DNA from: Microcaldota archaeon
Lineage (GTDB): Archaea > Micrarchaeota > Micrarchaeia > Micrarchaeales > CABMGC01
DNA: 16,197 bases
Assembly: GCA_027449585.1 (NCBI GenBank)
Contig: DAIDLJ010000019.1
Coordinates: 1-16,197 of the forward strand
Reading direction: 5' to 3'
Part shown: in pieces, positions 12,597-16,197 of the stretch
Layout: every line of letters begins with the position of its first letter
Position numbering within the stretch: the first letter of the stretch is position 1
Position numbers and translations under genes: made by a program
The notes under the pieces: generated by a model
The model's database searches: none
Told to the model about the DNA's origin: nothing
What the model saw: the letters and a program-made list of their open reading frames with translations, nothing else

Positions 12597-13027
12597 ACGC
12601 CCTATACCAACTGTCAGGAAGCCTCTGGACAATGGCCGTAGCAATTGCATTTGTCCTTGCTGCAAGGACTCTGCGCCCATTCGAGCCAAAGATTAGCATA
12701 TCGGCGCAGCTTCCATCCAATCAGCAAATCCCAACGTCTATAAATTCACCCGATGCCCATGGGAATGAGACCTCAGAGTATCAAGCCGCGCAGTTTCTGA
12801 TAATGAGTGGAGCCTGGAGAAGCAGGCGCTCCGTCAGCTCCCAGGCTGTCGAAAATGGCCTTGTCTACTGGTCCAACATCTCCAAAATACATGCGACGAT
12901 GCGCATGGAACATGTCTACATGCTTGGGAGCGCGAACAGGATCCTAGCAAGGCAGCTCCTATCCCCCATCCCATCATCAGGACTCATATTTGCCCATCTG
13001 GCTCTTGATAAAATAAGCGCGCTCTAG
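12593..13027 (+). CDS. Single-pass membrane protein, last gene of the secretion-like operon
   Basis: 144 residues from ATG 12593, which overlaps the previous stop as ATGA; the longer open frame starting at 12371 lies wholly inside the upstream gene and is rejected. One hydrophobic helix at about residues 8-26 (WTMAVAIAFVLAARTL) is followed by a Pro/Ser/Asn-rich linker with one glycosylation sequon (NETS) and a helical C-terminal part (YQAAQFLIMSGAWRSRRS, MRMEHVYMLGSANRILARQLL). The basic pattern suggests the N-terminus inside and the body outside, though the reverse is possible. The size and layout could suit a small inner-complex subunit such as a VirB8-like factor, but no motif supports that. 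Ends 15 bases from the convergent glycoprotein gene. Confidence 0.6.
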   Translation: MNALYQLSGSLWTMAVAIAFVLAARTLRPFEPKISISAQLPSNQQIPTSINSPDAHGNETSEYQAAQFLIMSGAWRSRRSVSSQAVENGLVYWSNISKIHATMRMEHVYMLGSANRILARQLLSPIPSSGLIFAHLALDKISAL

Positions 13028-13042
13028 ACTCTCCGGAAGGAA

Positions 13043-14641
13043 TCAGTCTGCGCCTATTCCAAGGTAGCTGCAGAGCATCTGGGTGAATATGCCGTCGCTG
13101 TTGCAGAATGTCGCCTCTATCCCTGCCACCTGTCCGTGCAAGTAGGCATTTGGGGTCTCCGATACGAAGTCTGCCATGACAAGGTTTCCTCCGCCGCCCT
13201 GCCCTTTCACCTGGACAGTGCACTGCGTATCTAGGGTTAGGTTCTGGTTAGGCGCCGTGAAGGCAGCAGTGACATTCACCACCTGCTGCGGCCCGATCAT
13301 ATAGCTCGATCCAGGCTGCGCCTCTATTCCAGGGCATCCGTTTATCGAGACGGTGAAGAGCCCCTGGCTCCTTCCGTAATTCTGCACAAGAAGATTAAGC
13401 GTGCCATGCCCTTCGAGGGTGATTGGAGATGCAGTTGCGATAAGCAGCCGCGGAGCGGCCAGCGGCAGCGAGTATCCAAGGAACTGTCCGCTGATTGTGA
13501 ATCCGATGCTTGGGCTTGGCGTGAATGCGGCAGGTATGTCAAGAGATATGGCAGGCGCCATTCCGACCATCGATGGGGAATAATTGTATCCGCCCATGCT
13601 CTGCCCAGGGCTTGCGACAAGCTGCTGCGCCTGCTGGTTGGCAAGAGAGTAATAGAGCGATGCCGTCGAATTCATGCAGTTTACCGCATTGTATACGGAT
13701 GCATTTGTGAGATTCGTAAGCGAGACGACGTTGCACGAGCTGGAGAGTATCCCAACACTTGACGGGCTGAACTGCTCGTTAAGATCTGGTATCTTGTTCT
13801 GGGTGAACTTGTAGAACTGCACGTACCAGCGCGAATATACTGCCTGGTCCTGCAGCGTCCAGTTATATGCCAAGAGCCCATTCACTGCGAAATAATCAAA
13901 TCCATTGGGCATTGCCGCCTGTCCTATACCTATTCCAGGAAGTCCAATCCACTTTGCCCTAACCAGTCCGTCTGCAGATGACGCCTGGGAGTTGTTGTCT
14001 GGTATTGTGAGGTGCTCCGTAGCTCCGTTTGCAATTACGGTTATGTTTGCAGAAGGCATCGCTGTAGGGTACTCTTGCAGCGCGTCGGCCCATCCTATCG
14101 TCTTGTTGTATATGCATACCCTTCCAACCACCACGTTCCTTGCTACCGACTGCTGGCTTGGCTGCACGTGCACATAGAAGTCCCACTCAGCATAAAGTCC
14201 GGAGGGAGTGCACTGCGGCGCTGCAGTGGCGTTCTGGTTGCCTGCATATCCCTGGAATACGGATCCCAATGTCACATATGAATTCAGGACCTGTATCGGC
14301 ACCATCGTCTTGGTGTCTATTAAATAGTAGGCGGCATTCTTCTGCGATGCGTTGCCTGTTATCTCAAGCGGATAAGCTGCCTGCATCAACCTGCCTGCAG
14401 AGTCAGTATAATTTATCGAGTCCTGGCTGAAGTTTGCCTGGAAGCTGCTTGCGCTGCCGTTGAAAGTGGCATTGATAATCCATTGGGCCAGCGACTGCGA
14501 CTGGTTTGCAAGTATTAGCAGGTTCGGATCCCTTGCATTTGCCAGGCTCGCCTGCGATATTGCCGTAGAGGCCCAGACGGATCCGATTCCGACCAATGAG
14601 GCGGCAAGGCAGAGTACAAGAATGGCTCCAGTGCGGCTCAT
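13043..14641 (-). CDS. Large secreted sequon-rich surface protein with C-terminal Ig-like domain
   Basis: 532 residues, unrecognised as a whole. Hydrophobic residues 6-24 end in VWA/S, a plausible signal-peptidase site; there is no C-terminal membrane helix, so it is either released or held by the uncleaved N-terminal helix. About 17 N-x-S/T sequons imply heavy N-glycosylation. The N-terminal 150 residues are helical and Gln/Ala-rich; the middle is beta-rich with KWIGLPGIG (230-238). Residues from about 410 form an Ig-like sandwich: TLNLLVQNYGRSQGLFTVSI, C436, then C474 in TQCTVQV, and two more cysteines (C513, C524) near the end. This domain fits CARDB-type folds and also resembles domain III of HAP2/fusexin proteins. 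Start ATG 14641 with a TATA box upstream. Convergent with the secretion-like operon. Confidence 0.8.
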   Translation of the reverse strand: MSRTGAILVLCLAASLVGIGSVWASTAISQASLANARDPNLLILANQSQSLAQWIINATFNGSASSFQANFSQDSINYTDSAGRLMQAAYPLEITGNASQKNAAYYLIDTKTMVPIQVLNSYVTLGSVFQGYAGNQNATAAPQCTPSGLYAEWDFYVHVQPSQQSVARNVVVGRVCIYNKTIGWADALQEYPTAMPSANITVIANGATEHLTIPDNNSQASSADGLVRAKWIGLPGIGIGQAAMPNGFDYFAVNGLLAYNWTLQDQAVYSRWYVQFYKFTQNKIPDLNEQFSPSSVGILSSSCNVVSLTNLTNASVYNAVNCMNSTASLYYSLANQQAQQLVASPGQSMGGYNYSPSMVGMAPAISLDIPAAFTPSPSIGFTISGQFLGYSLPLAAPRLLIATASPITLEGHGTLNLLVQNYGRSQGLFTVSINGCPGIEAQPGSSYMIGPQQVVNVTAAFTAPNQNLTLDTQCTVQVKGQGGGGNLVMADFVSETPNAYLHGQVAGIEATFCNSDGIFTQMLCSYLGIGAD

Positions 14642-14671
14642 CTTCTCAGCACTCTATTTACCAAGTAATAT

Positions 14672-14679
14672 AATTTAAA
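14672..14679 (-). promoter_or_regulatory. TATA box of the surface-protein gene
   Basis: TTTAAATT on the minus strand about 34 bases before ATG 14641; the expected transcript start near 14650 gives a short leader containing GAGAAG just before the start codon. Confidence 0.5.
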
Positions 14680-14695
14680 CCTGTTGCAGCACGTC

Positions 14696-15334
14696 TCAGT
14701 TCGACGGTCCGACTGCAAGGAAGCGCTCCGGTATCTTCTTTAACAGCTCATCGCTCACCATTGGCATTCCGAAGGCTATAAGCGCGTGCCATCCGTCCTT
14801 TATCTGAATGACTGCTATGTTGGCATTGTGCGCCCGCAGCCCGAATCCCGAAGTCTCGTCAAGGCCAAGCATCCTAAGCGCAGGCGCCCTCATAGTATCG
14901 CCATGCGTCACGGCAACTACAACGCCATTGCTCAAATCATTCATGAAGCTATTCATCCTCGCGCAGAGTATGCCGAACTCCTCAACTCCGTACTCCTCCT
15001 TCTTCATCCTCCACGAATAACCAGAATACGACGTCCCTTCAAGGCTACCAAATCCCCTCTCGGCAAGCCTATCATCCTGCTCGAAATTGAGCCCAAGGTT
15101 TGTCGATATTATGGTTGCGGTCTCCACTGCCCTTTTCACCGGGCTTGAATATATCTTGCTGACATTGAGCTTCTTTAGCTCCTCGGAGATGGCGCCTGCC
15201 TGCTCCCTTCCCTTCTCGGTAAGCGGATAGTTATCCCTGCTAGATGAGAAGATCTCTTTCGTATTGACCTCAGACTGGCCGTGCCTGACAAGCACAAGAA
15301 GTACATCCTGCTTGCTGTTCTTTAGGCTGTGCAT
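14696..15334 (-). CDS. Histidine phosphatase family protein
   Basis: Phosphoglycerate-mutase-like phosphatase using a phosphohistidine intermediate. Seen: the catalytic RHGQSE (R17, H18), the phosphate-binding arginine in SSPVKRAVETA (R68), the acid-donor region LAERGFGSLEG (E92), and the second catalytic histidine in AVTHGDT (H144). Length of 212 residues is typical of the cofactor-dependent PGM/PhoE/CobC branch; the substrate cannot be told from sequence, and sugar-phosphate or nucleotide-derived phosphatases are all possible. ATG 15334 is the start, with AATAAATATC near 15356-15366 (minus) as a TATA-like element giving an almost leaderless transcript. It lies upstream of the surface-protein gene in the same direction, but that gene has its own promoter. 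Confidence 0.9.
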   Translation of the reverse strand: MHSLKNSKQDVLLVLVRHGQSEVNTKEIFSSSRDNYPLTEKGREQAGAISEELKKLNVSKIYSSPVKRAVETATIISTNLGLNFEQDDRLAERGFGSLEGTSYSGYSWRMKKEEYGVEEFGILCARMNSFMNDLSNGVVVAVTHGDTMRAPALRMLGLDETSGFGLRAHNANIAVIQIKDGWHALIAFGMPMVSDELLKKIPERFLAVGPSN

Positions 15335-15402
15335 TGAAAAAAGGATGAGTTTTAATGATATTTATTACTATCCGAAAGCCGACTTCAGGGGCGCTGGACT
15401 AA

Positions 15403-15537
15403 TCAATCGCTGTCTTTGCAGTCCTCCTTGTGGAAGAACTGGTCGAAGTCTCCAAGAACCGGCTCACCGGGACTTATCGTCTCACCGCACCTGTTGCAAG
15501 TGAGCGCGTCTGTCTCTGCGATCCATTCTATTGCCAT
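15403..15537 (-). CDS. 44-residue zinc-ribbon / treble-clef-like protein
   Basis: Too short for usual gene finders but well supported. ATG at 15537, stop TGA at 15403-15405, beginning MAIEWIAETDALTCNRCGET and ending FFHKEDCKDSD. Zinc ligands are laid out as C-x2-C then H-x3-C (LTCNRCGETISPGEPV, then FHKEDC), the pattern of small treble-clef or L24e/TRASH-like domains. TTTTAAAT near 15570-15577 (minus) is placed as a TATA box about 35 bases before the ATG. GC-rich codon use matches the neighbours. Probably binds nucleic acid, protein or metal; no more can be said. Confidence 0.68.
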   Translation of the reverse strand: MAIEWIAETDALTCNRCGETISPGEPVLGDFDQFFHKEDCKDSD

Positions 15538-15569
15538 TGCAATACCACTAATATATGTAATGGACTGAT

Positions 15570-15668
15570 TTAAAAGGCTTTTTCGGCAAATGTGAACCCG
15601 CGCGACACGTCGCCTTCAATGTCCAGGCCCCAAAGCACGATCAAAAACGCACGGATCTGCCTCGACAT
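15570..15668 (-). pseudogene. Possible gene remnant beside the insertion element
   Basis: A 32-codon minus-strand frame (MSRQIRAFLIVLWGLD, then IEGDVSRGFTFAEKAF) continues upstream without a stop toward the AT-rich element that begins around 15690-15720. Codon use is GC-rich and gene-like, and a second frame (MSHTPSTLYILSADVEADP) overlaps it. It may be the 3' end of a gene broken by the element, but no family is recognised and chance cannot be excluded. Confidence 0.22.
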
Positions 15669-15719
15669 CTGCCGATAAAATGTACAGCGTGGATGGGGTG
15701 TGGGACATAAGTCCTTTCT

Positions 15720-15884
15720 TTAACGTTTAATAACAATTATGTATGCCCTCTGTCCGATGTACGCCTTGGGCGCATCTATTTTTGCAGAATTCCCAAATTT
15801 TGTTATTTCTTTCTCGTAGAACGTTTCTACATCTTTACCTAACGACAACACATCCTTCATTATCTTGATCTTCTTTTTAGACAT
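15720..15884 (-). CDS. DUF2080-type small transposon-encoded protein
   Basis: 54 residues, ATG 15884 to TAA 15720-15722. The C-terminal ITKFGNSAKIDAPKAYIGQR and following AYIIVIKR match the archaeal DUF2080 'putative transposon-encoded protein' pattern (GNS, then PK, then IG, then a hydrophobic strand), which has an AbrB/SpoVT-like swapped-hairpin look and so may bind DNA. The N-terminus is very basic (SKKKIKIMKD). GGTGAG five to six bases upstream is a strong ribosome-binding site, and CATATATAG near 15926-15934 (minus) is a TATA box. Such small proteins accompany archaeal insertion-sequence transposases; the divergent gene at 15989 is the likely partner. Composition is AT-rich compared with genes to the left. 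Confidence 0.75.
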   Translation of the reverse strand: MSKKKIKIMKDVLSLGKDVETFYEKEITKFGNSAKIDAPKAYIGQRAYIIVIKR

Positions 15885-15933
15885 CAACTCACCGTTATTC
15901 TTTCGTTATCAAGTTTTAATATTCTATATATGT

Positions 15934-15948
15934 ATATCCTATGGATAT
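15934..15948. repeat. Short palindrome between divergent element genes
   Basis: ATATCC (15934-15939) and GGATAT (15943-15948) form a perfect inverted repeat around TAT, between the TATA elements of the DUF2080-type gene and the probable transposase. It could be an autoregulatory site for the AbrB-like protein. Confidence 0.3.
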
Positions 15949-15988
15949 CCTTATATACTTTATGCTGCAAGAATAATCTGTTGATTAC

Positions 15989-16197
15989 ATGAAATCATAT
16001 AGACTAACGAACAGGAACTTCTGCAGATTCAAACTGGATCTCGGCAATTTGATAGAGTACTATAAAGGGAAGTATTCTGTAAGCAACGAACGGGATTGGA
16101 AACTGTATGAAAAAGAGTATAGAAACCGCCTAGAAACTGCGGTAAGAGAGATACGGCCAATAATAAAGGACGCCATATCTGCGATGTCAAACAATAT
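15989..16197 (+). CDS. Probable transposase, N-terminal part only (cut by window end)
   Basis: Open frame from ATG 15989 to the window edge (69 codons), beginning MKSYRLTNRNFCRFKLDL. Basic and helical, with a Tyr/Glu/Arg-rich segment (LYEKEYRNRLETAVREI). TTATATACTT (15951-15960) is a TATA-like element about 34 bases upstream. Nothing catalytic lies in the visible part. The transposase guess comes from the divergent DUF2080-type gene, the AT-rich composition and the basic N-terminus; another element-borne protein is possible. Confidence 0.45.
   Translation, partial: MKSYRLTNRNFCRFKLDLGNLIEYYKGKYSVSNERDWKLYEKEYRNRLETAVREIRPIIKDAISAMSNN

Larger units (their letters stand above)
15690..16197. 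mobile_element. Left part of an AT-rich insertion element (extends beyond window)
   Basis: From about 15690 the sequence changes from GC-rich to AT-rich, and holds a DUF2080-type gene and a divergent probable transposase. No terminal inverted repeat can be verified because the other end is outside the window; GGATGGGGTGTGGGACATAA at 15691-15710 is a place to look for one. Confidence 0.45.

Noticed and set aside
13420..13762. Plus-strand frames opposite the surface-protein gene
   Set aside because: They are antisense to a long frame with a signal peptide and many sequons, and show no protein-like pattern.
1..16197. CRISPR arrays, tRNA or rRNA genes, riboswitches
   Set aside because: No regularly spaced repeats, no cloverleaf-like segments with conserved GTTCRANYC, and no long structured GC-rich non-coding stretch were found by eye; gaps between genes are mostly under 100 bases.

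Overview
The window looks like a stretch of a small DPANN-type archaeal genome, most likely Micrarchaeota (ARMAN-like). This is inferred from several things: an archaeal translin, Dph2, ribosomal protein L10e, a class III (pilin-like) signal peptide of the QSAMEYL type, TATA boxes about 25-35 bases ahead of start codons, many GTG/TTG starts, and very tight packing. No rRNA, tRNA or CRISPR was seen, so the placement rests on protein families only.

Layout. (1) 1-1140: translin (5' end probably outside the window) and a secreted pilin-like protein, with a TATA-centred inverted repeat between them and a hairpin terminator after the second. (2) 1226-5385: housekeeping and stress genes. These are dph2, a type 1 IPP isomerase, L10e, a nickel superoxide dismutase with its dedicated S26 maturation protease (sodN-sodX), a TK1-type thymidine kinase, and an unknown anchored or secreted protein. 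(3) 5464-7682: an AbiEii/AbiEi-like nucleotidyltransferase toxin-antitoxin pair behind a strong palindrome. It lies between an intact ferredoxin-NADP-reductase-like gene and a decayed copy of that gene's 3' end in the same orientation. (4) 7764-8500 (-): a winged-helix regulator and a small helical protein, divergent from region 5.

(5) 8673-13027 (+): a six-gene, almost gapless operon resembling a minimal type IV secretion / archaeal DNA-import (Ced-like) apparatus. It encodes a VirB2/CedA1-like two-helix pilin with a signal peptide, a polytopic VirB6/CedA-like channel protein, a two-TM protein with a VirB4 N-terminal-like domain, a separate HerA/VirB4-type ATPase, and two unrecognised proteins. 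A 30-base near-palindrome sits in the divergent promoter region and is a natural operator for the winged-helix protein. (6) 13043-14641 (-): a large secreted, sequon-rich protein that runs tail-to-tail into the operon. Its C-terminal Ig-like domain vaguely recalls domain III of HAP2/fusexin proteins, but no C-terminal membrane anchor is present. (7) 14696-16197: a histidine phosphatase, a 44-residue zinc-ribbon protein, a possible gene remnant, and the start of an AT-rich insertion element (DUF2080-type small protein plus a divergent probable transposase cut by the window end).

The most interesting candidate for an undescribed system is region 4-6: a regulator-controlled split-VirB4 conjugation/DNA-transfer module with its own pilin and possibly a partner surface glycoprotein. 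All functional statements are from motif reading without database searches.
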